From IMG/VR virus record IMGVR_UViG_3300042923_000383, positions 1 to 58,039 of that record: a DNA stretch of 58,039 nucleotides, one strand, 5' to 3'. Positions 37,789-47,500 of the stretch are shown here, one piece after another (positions within the stretch are counted from its first letter, which is position 1; the number at the start of each line of letters is the position of its first letter). The notes under the pieces were generated by a model that worked only from the letters and a program-made list of their open reading frames with translations, was not told the DNA's origin and made no database searches. The translations under genes were made by a program, and so were the position numbers. This stretch comes from a virus.

Positions 37789-38374
37789 TTTTTCAGAAGA
37801 ACGAGACTTGATACTGCAAAAAGTAGTTAATCGCGCATGGGTTGATGTTGATACGATAAAAGGTGAATTGTTACCTTTAAAAAAATCTTCAAGCACTAAC
37901 TCTGACGGTATAGGTTTGCCGTATAAAAATTCAGCACAGTTATTTACTAAGCGCACTCTTGGTTTTAATATGCGGATTGTTGACGGTACAAGCAAATACT
38001 TAATATCTGACCCTCAAAATTGGGGTACACATTGGCAAGCATTTCTTGCGTTAGTATTAATGGATGATTCGGTAAAAGTAACCAGAAAACAAAGCGGTGG
38101 TAAGTCTCCAAGTGGTGCTAATTTACCAGCTATTGATAAAGCAATCGTTGATTCTTTGCCTTGCTATTTAATCCCAGACAAAGGGAATATAGTTGTCGTT
38201 ACTTCTGGTCAAACATCAATAACTTACATGAAAATGTATTGTGATATGACGGATATTAAACAGAATGATATTATTGATGACTTGAACAGCGAAGTTAAAT
38301 ACAAGGTGATTAATGTTAAGCAATTAACACAAGTTGCTTATACTTATTGCTACTTACAAGGCGGTGTTATCTGA
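37772..38374 (+). CDS. neck / head-closure protein candidate
   Basis: A 200-residue protein from GTG 37772 (GGGGTGATTATTC upstream). Beta-rich with a C-terminal segment QNDIIDDLNSEVKYKVINVKQLTQVAYTY typical of head-closure (stopper) or tail-completion beta barrels. Between adaptor and HK97 gp10-like genes, that assignment is likely. It overlaps the next gene by one base. Confidence 0.65.
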   Translation: MIFPINFSEERDLILQKVVNRAWVDVDTIKGELLPLKKSSSTNSDGIGLPYKNSAQLFTKRTLGFNMRIVDGTSKYLISDPQNWGTHWQAFLALVLMDDSVKVTRKQSGGKSPSGANLPAIDKAIVDSLPCYLIPDKGNIVVVTSGQTSITYMKMYCDMTDIKQNDIIDDLNSEVKYKVINVKQLTQVAYTYCYLQGGVI

Positions 38375-38820
38375 TGTCAGCTAAAGTCGAAGGACTTTCA
38401 AACGTCCTGCAAAACATCCGCAACATAACCCCAATTGAAGCCGCTAAAATGAATGCTAAGTTATCAATCGCTGGCAATGTATTAGAATCTGGCGTAAAGG
38501 AACATGCTTCACTTACCGACCATACGCTCAAAGATTTAGCTGATATGGGGCATCCATATTCTAAAAGATATGGTGTTGATTCGGGACCGCATTCAGATGA
38601 CATTGTTCACCGCCAATCTGGTTTACTTTTTGACAATATCGAAAAGCATGAAAACTTAAATATGATTCATTCCACTGTAGAGGTCGGAGTAGATGAAAGC
38701 AAAGTACCATACATTGGTGATTTGATTGCAGGAAATGGTAGACAACGCCCTAGAAATTTCTTAGGTGGCGCATACAAAGATAAAGTTGACGAAGTTATTG
38801 CCATTACGCAGGGCAGGTGA
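38374..38820 (+). CDS. HK97 gp10-like tail completion protein
   Basis: A 148-residue protein from ATG 38374 behind GGCGGTGTTATC. Opening SAKVEGLSNVLQNIRNI and the central CxHxSLTDHTLKDLA region are typical of the HK97 gp10 family, as is YIGDLIAGNGRQRPRNFL near the end. It joins the head to the tail. Confidence 0.8.
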   Translation: MSAKVEGLSNVLQNIRNITPIEAAKMNAKLSIAGNVLESGVKEHASLTDHTLKDLADMGHPYSKRYGVDSGPHSDDIVHRQSGLLFDNIEKHENLNMIHSTVEVGVDESKVPYIGDLIAGNGRQRPRNFLGGAYKDKVDEVIAITQGR

Positions 38821-39284
38821 TTAATATTCCTATAAAAGCATACGACCCCATAATCGAAATATTAAGAAACCACTTACTATCAAATAGTGAGCTGGCTTCT
38901 TTTGTTACTTATACAGATAGTGATGGTAATCCAGATCAAGCTATTTACCCATCATATATGGATGAGGTAGAAAATCCGGTTTATCCGTCAATTACAATTT
39001 GTATGGATAATGGTAAAACATTAAAAAACCGCACTGGCTATGAGGAAAAATGGTACTACATACATGGATGGTCAAAAAATAGTCCTGACGAAGTTGCATA
39101 TTTAAAAAACTTAGTTATTGATATATTGGATTACGACCCAATACGAGGTAATAAAGTACCAGAATTTGCAATGATTCGCAATGTATCGCCCACTAAATGC
39201 CCTCTATATGACGGTACGGTAAGAACACACTATATGATAACATCTTGGTTAATACACGCCAAGAAATCACTTATAAACACTTAA
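38817..39284 (+). CDS. tail terminator-like protein
   Basis: A 155-residue protein from GTG 38817, coupled by overlap to the gp10-like gene. A helix-beta outline with DPIIEILRNHLLSNSELA, NPVYPSITI and a central WYYIHGWSKN strand resembles tail terminators (lambda gpU-like / DUF3168-like). It would cap the tail tube. A terminator covers its stop. Confidence 0.72.
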   Translation: MINIPIKAYDPIIEILRNHLLSNSELASFVTYTDSDGNPDQAIYPSYMDEVENPVYPSITICMDNGKTLKNRTGYEEKWYYIHGWSKNSPDEVAYLKNLVIDILDYDPIRGNKVPEFAMIRNVSPTKCPLYDGTVRTHYMITSWLIHAKKSLINT

Positions 39285-39321
39285 TTAGCTCGAATTCGAG
39301 AAAATTAGGTGTTTTTTTTAT
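39276..39321 (+). terminator. terminator before the tail tube gene
   Basis: AACAC with GTGTT, TAATT with AATTA and CTCG with CGAG stack into a 14-pair hairpin around a palindromic GAATTC-like loop, followed by eight T. Confidence 0.82.
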
Positions 39322-39346
39322 TTCCAAAAATAAAGGAGGAATTAAT

Positions 39347-40417
39347 TTGTATGAATTTGGTATAGGTTCAATGTTTGCAGTTCAAAATGATGGGACAAGC
39401 ATTGAATTTGGAACATTACAAAATAGTACGTTTGGGTTTAGTTTTGATAAAAAGGAACTCTACGGACGTAAACAAATGCCTGTACATGTAGCACGTGGCA
39501 AAGGTAAGGCAGAAGGTAAAGCGGAATGGGCTGATATTAAAGCGTCTTCTGTTAATTTAATTTTAAATGGTACTGAAACTACTGGACAACGTATCGTTGC
39601 CGAACCGATTAATGCGGTAGTGCCAGATAGTTCACCATATACCGTTACAATTGGGACTATTCCTAATAGCGGTACTTTTAATGCATTACGTGTTGTATAT
39701 GATGTAAGTGGCGATACTAAAAAGCCTATGACCTTAGTAACTGGAACTCCTTTAACTGGTCAATATGCTTTTGCAACTGTAGCGGCTGTAGCAGGAGCTA
39801 GAACGTATACTGTAACAACTAATTTTGTTGCTGACGATACCATTGCGGTTGGCGGTGTAACTTTAACAGCTAAAACAAGTGGCGCAACTGGATTACAGTT
39901 TAATATTGGTGCAACAATCGCCGATTCAGTTACTAACATCCAAACGATATTAGATGCAAATTCAACGGTAAACGCCATTTATACAGTAACTAAGCTTAGC
40001 GATACTTTTACGTTAACGGAAACAGTAGCAGGTGTAGGCAATACCCCAAGTACGGCTATTGTCGTAGGTACTGGTGTTGTATCTAGTGGCACAGCAACTA
40101 CTAGCACTGCATCAACTAAGACTTTGACTTTTGCAGTGGCTGATATTAATAAAAAAGTACAATATCAGTATGATTATAACGTAACCACTGGTAAAACAAT
40201 CACACTTACTAATAATATGATGGGTACTGCACCAACTTTCGAAGTTGAACTTTATACAGTACTTGACGGTCATAATATTACGCTTGTGTTGAATAAATGT
40301 ACGACCGACAAATTAGACCTAAACTTCAAAAACGAAGATTATTTAATCCCATCGTTTAGCTTTAGTGCTATGTCTGATAGTTCCGACGTTATAGGAATGC
40401 TTTATCTCGACGAATGA
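39347..40417 (+). CDS. major tail (tube) protein with inserted beta domain
   Basis: A 356-residue protein from TTG 39347 behind AAAGGAGGAATTAA; upstream in-frame starts run through the terminator. Residues 1-115 and 290-356 make the tube fold (FGFSFDKKELYGRKQMPVHVARGKG and the end LDLNFKNEDYLIPSFSFSAMSD). Residues about 130-280 are an Ala/Thr-rich beta-sandwich-like insert (TYTVTTNFVADDTIAVGGVTL...), probably on the outer face of the tube as in Ig-like tail decorations. Confidence 0.88.
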   Translation: MYEFGIGSMFAVQNDGTSIEFGTLQNSTFGFSFDKKELYGRKQMPVHVARGKGKAEGKAEWADIKASSVNLILNGTETTGQRIVAEPINAVVPDSSPYTVTIGTIPNSGTFNALRVVYDVSGDTKKPMTLVTGTPLTGQYAFATVAAVAGARTYTVTTNFVADDTIAVGGVTLTAKTSGATGLQFNIGATIADSVTNIQTILDANSTVNAIYTVTKLSDTFTLTETVAGVGNTPSTAIVVGTGVVSSGTATTSTASTKTLTFAVADINKKVQYQYDYNVTTGKTITLTNNMMGTAPTFEVELYTVLDGHNITLVLNKCTTDKLDLNFKNEDYLIPSFSFSAMSDSSDVIGMLYLDE

Positions 40418-40448
40418 CAACAATACACTATTTAGTTAAATAAACTCT

Positions 40449-40482
40449 AAGCCCTGCCTTAATTGGTGGGGCTTTATTAATT
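40449..40482 (+). terminator. terminator after tail tube gene
   Basis: AAGCCC-TGCC...GGT-GGGGCTT hairpin followed by TATTAATTT. It sets off the abundant tube message from the chaperone genes. Confidence 0.7.
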
Positions 40483-40505
40483 TGAAAATAAGGGAGATTT
40501 TACAC

Positions 40506-40916
40506 ATGGAAACTCTTAAATATAAAGGGCAAGAAGTAGAATTTGGCGATAAAAAATATGTAATGCCAGACTTACCATATGTAGCATATGAAGAATTTGA
40601 TGCATTTGAAAAAATTGCAAAGACAGTAATGTCCGTGGCTGAAATGGAAAGCGCTCCATTTTTAAAACCACTTAAAAAAGAAGTGTTTGCGAATATAAGA
40701 GAATTGTTGTACTTAGCAATTCGCCGTAACTATCCAGAATTAACCGAAGAAGAATTTAAAGATCAAATTAATCCCGGTAATGGACTTGCCGCTTTTAAGA
40801 AACTTGTTGACCGAGAAATAGAAATCCAAGGAATTATTAAACAGGTGACTGAAAAAAACGAGGAAACGCAGACGGAACAAGCAGACAAGAAGAAGAACCA
40901 GACCATCCAGAAATAA
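40506..40916 (+). CDS. tail assembly chaperone (G)
   Basis: A 136-residue protein from ATG 40506. Helical and acidic, with MPDLPYVAYEEFDAFEKIA and FANIRELLYLAIRRNYPELTEEEF, as in lambda-G-like chaperones before tape measure genes. Near its end, GAA AAA AAC contains the slippery heptamer A AAA AAC in the right phase. Normal reading ends at 40916; a -1 slip yields the longer G-T product. Confidence 0.85.
   Translation: METLKYKGQEVEFGDKKYVMPDLPYVAYEEFDAFEKIAKTVMSVAEMESAPFLKPLKKEVFANIRELLYLAIRRNYPELTEEEFKDQINPGNGLAAFKKLVDREIEIQGIIKQVTEKNEETQTEQADKKKNQTIQK
40853..40859 (+). promoter_or_regulatory. -1 frameshift site A AAA AAC
   Basis: The heptamer starts at the third base of a GAA codon, followed by AAA and AAC, which is the canonical X XXY YYZ phase. 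The -1 frame is open from here to 41272. Confidence 0.82.
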
Positions 40917-41272
40917 AAAAAATAAAACTTTTTGCTGAACTATCTGCGAACTTTGGATATACAAGAGATTACGTTAAATGGGAAATGTCTATCGTTGATG
41001 TTTATGGTTGTATTGACTATTTAGCCGACAATCCTCCTGCTGGTAAAATGCTAAAGCTATTCATGGAAGCACTTGGCAGTAGTGACGAAAAAAAATCTGT
41101 TAAGCAAACGAAAAAACCAACATTTAAAACCGAAGAAGAACGGCTGATGTGGGAAAAGAAACAACTTCGCAATTTAGTTTCTGACTTTGGTTGCGATTTA
41201 AGCAATCTTCCTAAGAAGCCAAAAAGAAAGATGGCTGACCTTTCTAAATTAGCTAAGAAAGGAGGTATATAA
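40859..41272 (+). CDS. T extension of frameshifted chaperone G-T
   Basis: Reading shifts to the -1 frame at the slippery site and continues for 137 residues (RGNADGTSRQ, later FAELSANFGYTRDYVKWEMS) to a TAA at 41270-41272. The internal ATG 40985 lacks a ribosome site, so this part is best seen as the C-terminal half of a G-T fusion of about 255 residues. The G and G-T ratio controls tail tube assembly on the tape measure. The stop overlaps the tape measure ATG. Confidence 0.82.
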   Translation, partial: RGNADGTSRQEEEPDHPEIKKIKLFAELSANFGYTRDYVKWEMSIVDVYGCIDYLADNPPAGKMLKLFMEALGSSDEKKSVKQTKKPTFKTEEERLMWEKKQLRNLVSDFGCDLSNLPKKPKRKMADLSKLAKKGGI

Positions 41273-43320
41273 TGGCTGATAATACAAACCTTGGCGAATA
41301 TCGTGTAGTCGTCTCGGCTGATTTTGCGGGTTTAATTTCATCAATAAATAGTATTACGAATTCAGTCCAACAATCTGCTGACAAAATAGCCGCAACTATG
41401 AATACTATGACCGAAACGTCTACAAAAGGCTATAGCGGTATTGTTGCTAGTATGAAATCAATGGTTGACCAATCAAACCAATTGGCTGCTGTAAGTAATG
41501 CTACGAGCAATACAGGCAAATCTGCTGACGAAGCAAAAGAAAAGTATAAGTCATTACAAGCACAAGTAACGTTAGCTGCAAAAGAAGCAGATAAAGCTTG
41601 GCAGGGTGGCACTGGATTTACAGAAGCTAAAGGTAATTTTAACGATGCATTAAATTCTCTTGTTTCTTTTAAAAAGGAGCTAGGAACTCTTTCTGTAGGT
41701 TCGGAAAAAGGAATTTATTCTGGTTTAGCACGTGGAGTAGATGAAGGTAGCGCATCATTTAAGGTATTGACCGATAGAATTAAAGAACTAAATGCAGAAC
41801 AACAACGGTTTAAAGAATCGACAACAATACCGAAAGTATCTAATGCGCCAACCACTGTTAGTGATGTTTCACCAGATCGTGAAAGAGCATTACAGGAAGA
41901 ACAAAAGTTACGCCGTGCTATAGATCAACAACAACTTAAATCATATAACGACTATATTTCCGCAGAACAAAAATTACAAAATTCTATGACAGAACGAGAA
42001 CGTTCGACAGAATTAGCCAACACAAAAGCGTATGAAGCAAATGCGGTTCAACGTGAGAAAGCTTTACAGCAAGAGCAAAAAATCCGCATGGCTATTGACA
42101 ATATGCAACAAAAAAGCTATGCGAAATATCTTACTGACGAGCAAAAACTACAGTCGTTAATGACAAACCGTGAACGTGTTACTGAACTGTCTCAATCTAA
42201 ACAATATGAAAGTTATGTTGCAACTAAAACCAAACAATTTCAACAGGAACAAGCTGAAATTCAGCGGCTTAATACATCATATGATAATCTTTATCGCCGT
42301 GTAGCTAGTTATGTTGATACTAATACAAAACTTTCAGCACAATCATTCACAAAAATGAAGTCCGATATGGATACGGTTACTGCTCAAATGGGAGCAAAAG
42401 GGGCAACACCTACTAAGGCAAGCCCGCTTTCTGGATTTTCTAATTATGGTGAATATGTTGCTGGTTTTGAAAACATTGATAAGTCAATTAAAAAAGCTAG
42501 TAATAGCGCACAATCATTTACTAATATTCTAGAAAAAATGAAAAGCCATGTATCGTGGATGGCAACCGCTGGACTTGTTGGTGCTGCTATTGCTATTCCA
42601 ATGGAATCAGTAAGAGTTATAGCCGATATTGAACAGCAAATGGCTGGTATGATACAAACTTTACCCCAACTACATAATAATCAATCTGCTGTAAATGATG
42701 TTTCTAGGCAATTTATTGGCATAGCACAGCAATATGGTATGGAAGTAGATAAGATTATTGAAGCTGGAAAATTATGGTCGAGAGGATACAAAGAAATCGG
42801 AGATGTAATGTCTCTTACTGGATTATCTGCAAAATTGGCGATCGCTGATATGATGGATGTAACACTAGCAAACAGAGCTGTAGAATCAATTATCAATTCA
42901 TACGGCAAGCAATCTGATGCAGTTAGTTTCGCTACTCATACCGTTGATTCATTTACCAACGTTGCACATAATGCACAATCAAGCGCAACCGATTTAGCCG
43001 AAGCATTAATGCGTAGTGGTGCTGCTGCTCATGTTGTCGGTGTATCTTTTGATACTACTACAGCTTTAGCAAGTACAATGATTAAGACTACAGGGCAAAG
43101 TGGTTCTATTGTTGGTAATGCTTTAAAATCTATTTTTTCTAGCATTCATTCTGATAAATCAATTCAAGATTTACAAAACCTTGGGATAGCTGTATATGAC
43201 TTTGATAAAAGCGGTACTGCTCATTTTAGGGATGTTTCGAGCGTTATCACTGATTTAATGCTAACCGTACATGAGACAAGCCAAGATATGCAACAAGATT
43301 TAGAACATATAGCTGGCGGT
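41272..43320 (+). CDS. tape measure protein, exon 1
   Basis: The first 683 residues. A Gln/Lys-rich coiled coil (about 60-370, with repeats around QQLKSYNDYISAEQKLQ and QQKSYAKYLTDEQKLQ) is followed by the TP901-type core (about 440-683), with the transmembrane-like SWMATAGLVGAAIAIPM. At 43320 the frame runs into the intron: family alignment predicts AGGKFQWGRAAAM, but the sequence continues AGGRPKLAA-stop. Spliced length would be 1722 residues. By the usual rule of about 0.15 nm per residue, the tail would be near 250 nm (estimate). Confidence 0.92.
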
Positions 43321-44536
43321 AGACCTAAACTTGCCGCCTAGTACAGCGATGTACTACAAGAACAGGGTTTTATAACGGTTAAAAGCCTGAGGAGGTCAAG
43401 ACCGTGGGAAATTATTATGCAAAATCAACCTTAAATATGATATAATATTGATATAGGCTAGACCGACGGGTCGAAAAGAGGTGCTCTCACCTCCTGCCTA
43501 TATTATTATTGAGAGTATCATTGGAGAGGATGATAAATATGGCACAAAAGATTTGTCCTACTTGTGGAGTTGTCTTTGAAAGAAAGTACAATAGACAAGT
43601 ATACTGTTCTATTGATTGCAAACCTAAAAAACGTTTAATTATTGGAGATAAAAAATGTTTAGTTTGCGGTAAAGAATTTGAAATAGCTTCTTCTAATCCA
43701 GATAAAAAGTTTTGTGGATTAGAATGCCGAAGAAATGGCAGACCATATAAAAAGACTTGCATTATATGTGAGAAAGTTTTTATGGCTAATAATTCTTTAG
43801 CGCAGTATTGTTCAAAGGATTGCAGTCGTTATAATCCAAAAGATATTAAGTTCTGTAAATATTGCGGTAATAAATTTTATAACCGGAAAGATAAGGATAC
43901 TGAATATTGCAGTTTGGATTGTAGGAATCACGATGCAACAGTAGAAACAGAAATAGGGCATTGCCAATATTGTGGTAAAGAAATGAAAATTTATCCCCAT
44001 CACAAAACACATCATAGAGGTAAATACTGTAGTGTAAAATGCCAAATTATTGGCGGTTCAAGCAATACTGATATTGAATTAATGGTTAAAGAATGGCTAG
44101 ACCTTCATAATGTTAAATATATTTTTCAATATAATTTTGGTAAATATTATCCAGACTTTTATATTGTTGATGCAAATATATTCCTTGAGGTACAAGGAGA
44201 TTATTGGCACGGTAATCCAGAAATATATAAACTAGAAGATTTAAATAGCCAACAGATTGACCACATGAACCGAGATAAAAGAAAGTTTGGATACTACAAA
44301 AAATACCGAATGAAGTTTTACGAATTATGGGGGAAAGATATAAAGAATGATTTAAATTCTTTAATGACTACAATTAAAGAACTTGCATAATAAACCCCGA
44401 GAGACTGACATAACCCCCTCTCACGTAGAGGAAGATACAGTCCGAACTATCGCATAACCTAATAATAAACGATAGAGCACGGCAGAAATGACCGTGCCTT
44501 TTCTATGCCCAAAAACATAGAAAAAGTAACAATATG
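43321..44536 (+). ncRNA. group I intron in the tape measure gene
   Basis: Boundaries follow from sequence. The 5' exon end GGCGGT pairs with GCCGCC at 43333-43338 (P1 with the U-G at the splice site). The 3' end is the G at 44536, and joining 43320 to 44537 restores AGGKFQWGRAAAM in frame. P2-like hairpin GTACAGCGATGTAC lies at 43342-43355. Core elements near the 3' end are GACTG (44403-44407) pairing with CAGTC (44438-44442) as P7, in the standard AAGATACAGTCC context, and a P8 CCTCT...AGAGG hairpin between. P9-type hairpins GCACGG...CCGTGC and CTATG...CATAG follow. Length is 1216 bases with an internal endonuclease ORF. Confidence 0.9.
43539..44390 (+). CDS. Vsr-like (EDxHD-type) homing endonuclease with zinc ribbons
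   Basis: A 283-residue intron-encoded protein; ATG 43539 follows GGAGAGGATGAT. Residues 1-180 carry a series of CxxC zinc-ribbon modules (CPTCGVVF, CLVCGKEF, CIICEKVF, CKYCGNKF, CQYCGKEM and their paired C..C). Residues about 185-275 form the nuclease: a strand ending YYPDFYIVD, then FLEVQGDYWHGNPE, and a helical C-terminus. Those D, E, D and H positions recall the EDxHD enzymes such as I-Bth0305I. It would cut intronless tape measure genes to spread the intron. Confidence 0.86.
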   Translation: MAQKICPTCGVVFERKYNRQVYCSIDCKPKKRLIIGDKKCLVCGKEFEIASSNPDKKFCGLECRRNGRPYKKTCIICEKVFMANNSLAQYCSKDCSRYNPKDIKFCKYCGNKFYNRKDKDTEYCSLDCRNHDATVETEIGHCQYCGKEMKIYPHHKTHHRGKYCSVKCQIIGGSSNTDIELMVKEWLDLHNVKYIFQYNFGKYYPDFYIVDANIFLEVQGDYWHGNPEIYKLEDLNSQQIDHMNRDKRKFGYYKKYRMKFYELWGKDIKNDLNSLMTTIKELA

Positions 44537-47500
44537 AAGTTCCAATGGGGTCGTGCCGCTGCCATGTTCGGTTCATATGCTGACTTTATTAAATCATACA
44601 ATCTATCTATTAATTCTGGCGGTATGGCTGAGACACAAGTCGCAGCACAACTTGATACAATCAACCGTAAAATAGAACAAGTTAAGGCTAGCATGGAAGG
44701 TCTTTTAGTCAATACAGGCAATTCTGGTTTAGCTACAGGTATTAAAGGAATGCTTGATGTTATAAACGACTTCTTGAAAGGGTTACAAAAAATACCTGCT
44801 AGTGCTTATCAGATTGCAGGAGTTACCGCGATTGCTGGCACAGGTTTCTTAGTTTTATCTAAAACATTATCTTTTTTAAATGCTGGATTGATTGGATTAA
44901 GCACAGCATTAAAAACCACCGCAGTAGTCGAAACCGAAGGAACAGTTGCTAGTGGTGTAAAAAGCGCAGCTTTAGGCGTAGAAACAGTAGCTACTAATGC
45001 AGCCACTACAGCTACTGGTAGATTAGGTATAGCTGCAACCGTTGCAACAGGCGGATTAAACTTAATAATAGGTGCTTTAATTGCCGCCGCTGCTGGTGGT
45101 GCTGTATACGCTACAGCATTAGGTTCGTCTGATACTGCAGCAGAAAATACTATACAAAAGAATAACGATTTAATTGCCGCTAAAAAACAAGAAATTGAAA
45201 TGAACCAAAAGCAAGTTGAATTCATTGGTACTCTTGGACAATCATATATTAAGCTTCAACAAAATTTAAAAGATGTCGGTAACGATGAATCTAAAGCGAC
45301 TCAAATCAAAAAAGATTTAGGCGCAACGGAAGATGAGCTCGCAAAAATTGTAGGACAAGATGGGCTTGAAAGGATTACAACATCTGACAATATCCAAGAA
45401 TCTATTAAATTAGAACAAGAAGCTCATAGTAAAAAAAGTTCTTCAATTCAAGGGGAAATAAAAGATCTTATAAATCAACAAGTACAATATACTAACAACC
45501 AAATTCAATTAACACAAGATAGAATAGATGCTTTAAAATCAGAAACATCCGCATGGGGTTTATTAGCGCAAGCACAACAATTAGCTATGAATACATACGC
45601 TGGTTTTGTACAAGGCGAGATTGATTTTAATAATGCTGCATCAAATATTGTCGGTAAAGATAACTATCAAGCGTTGGTCGGAAAAGCTAGCGATAACGAA
45701 GCATTACAAGCGGAGTTAGATAGATTAGCTAAATGGAAACCTTCTTCCGTAACAGAGGAAATAGATGCTTTAACGCAAAAAATGACTGATTTAAAGATGC
45801 AAGCTAATAAAACGGAATTATCTGGATATGGTTCTGGAAGCGAAAATAGAATCGGCGGTAACGAAACTACACCATACGAACCTAAAGGCAAAAAAGGTCG
45901 CAAAGAAGGTACAGGAGAAACCGCATACCAACAAGCTAAAAAAGCATATGAAGAAGCTGTTGCAGCGGCTAAATACCAATCAGAAGCAGTAGATGGCAAG
46001 AAGTTTACTTCAAACGATCAATTATATCTATATAGTTCCATGCTTGGCGATGTTCCTAAAACAGACAATAAAAATCACCAAGAAACGTTAGACTTCCAAA
46101 AAGGTCAATATGAGTTGATGACCAAAAAACAAAAGGAACAATTAGATTTACAAAAAGCGCAACTTGAAACAGCTATTGCAGAAGAAAAAATTACTAAACG
46201 TGATGCTTTTGATAAAGAAATTGAAATGCTTACTACTATTCGCGATAAAGCACTTCTTAACTCTACAGAACGCGAACAAGCTGAACAAAATCTTTACAAA
46301 AAGATCAAAGAGCGTAATGATTACGAAATGTCAATCGCTAAAAAACGAGCCGAAATAAACAAGCAATACATTACTGATATTCAAGCATTGATTGACAAGC
46401 AGATTGAGTATAACGAAAAAGTAGGACTTATTAGTAAATCACAGGCAATTGCTTACAAAGTTCAGCAAAATGAGTCTACTTACAGTCAAAAGAGTGCTGA
46501 AAATGAAAAAGCTATAGGTGGGATGGTTAACCCTAAAGAGGGCAATGCTGATGATATGATTGCCGCCTATCGTGCTTACATTAATGCAAAAACAGATTTA
46601 GATCGTGCTGATACTGAAAAGCAAATAGAAGAATTATCAAAAGATTTTATCAAAACACAAGAATTCTTGGCTAAAGGCGAACAGATACAAGCTGAATACG
46701 AAAAGAAAAAGCGGGACTTAAGTCAAGAAACTTTTGAGTATGTTAATCGTTATGAAATTGCGGCATTGACATCTTATAAGTCTGGACTTGAACAATCTCT
46801 AAATGGGATATTGAATAAAACAATGTCTTGGGCGCAAGCGATGAAAAATATTTTTAGTAGCATGTGGAAAGGTGTAGCTAGTCAATTTTCTACTGATTTT
46901 ACGCAAAAGATGACTAAAAACTTAACTCAGCTTGTTTATGGTAAAAAAGATACAAAAGACAACAAGCAAGGTTCTGGCGCAAAAAATAATCAAGTAGCAC
47001 AAGAAAAAGCAGTACAGAACCAGCTTACTTCCGTTGTTCAACAAGGCGTAACGCAACGAGCATCTTTAAAAACTACTCAAAATGCTACTGAAATTGCAAC
47101 AGACCAAGTTAAAAACACAACAGAAATTACAGCAAATGCTACTAAAAATGCCGCAGTGACAGCTAGTGACCAAGAAGCAAATGCAAATGCAGTCAAAGGG
47201 ACTCAATTAGCAATGATGCAAATGCTTGAAATGATGGCGATAATGTGGGCGATATCAGCATTGTTTGGCGGTGGCGGTTCTTCTACTTCTGAAAGTACAA
47301 GCTCTGTAAGCCTTGGAAGAAGTCCGAATAGCTACTATCAAACTCCTACCCCTGTATCGCAAATTACCGTTCCTAGTTTTGATATAGGGGCGCAACAATT
47401 ACCAGAAGATACATTGGCTATGGTTCACAAAAATGAAATGATTTTAACACCAGACCTAGCGGATAATATTCGTAGTCTTGGTAGTGGTAATTCTAGTAGT

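Noticed and set aside
39245-39346. Upstream start for the tail tube protein
   Set aside because: It would translate through the previous gene and a terminator hairpin; TTG 39347 follows AAAGGAGG.
40985-41272. Independent small gene from ATG 40985
   Set aside because: No ribosome site, and the frame is open upstream to an in-phase slippery heptamer, so it is the T extension.
43509-43538. Longer start for the intron endonuclease
   Set aside because: TTG 43509 precedes the ribosome site GGAGAGG; ATG 43539 follows it at a suitable distance.
44534-44536. ATG 44534 as start of a separate 1040-residue protein
   Set aside because: This ATG is the last three bases of the group I intron; it lacks a ribosome site and the protein is the second exon of the tape measure.
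45667-45999. Reverse-strand ORFs of 100 or more residues over the late genes
   Set aside because: They mirror the coding strand of tape measure and structural genes, lack ribosome sites, and show no domain pattern.
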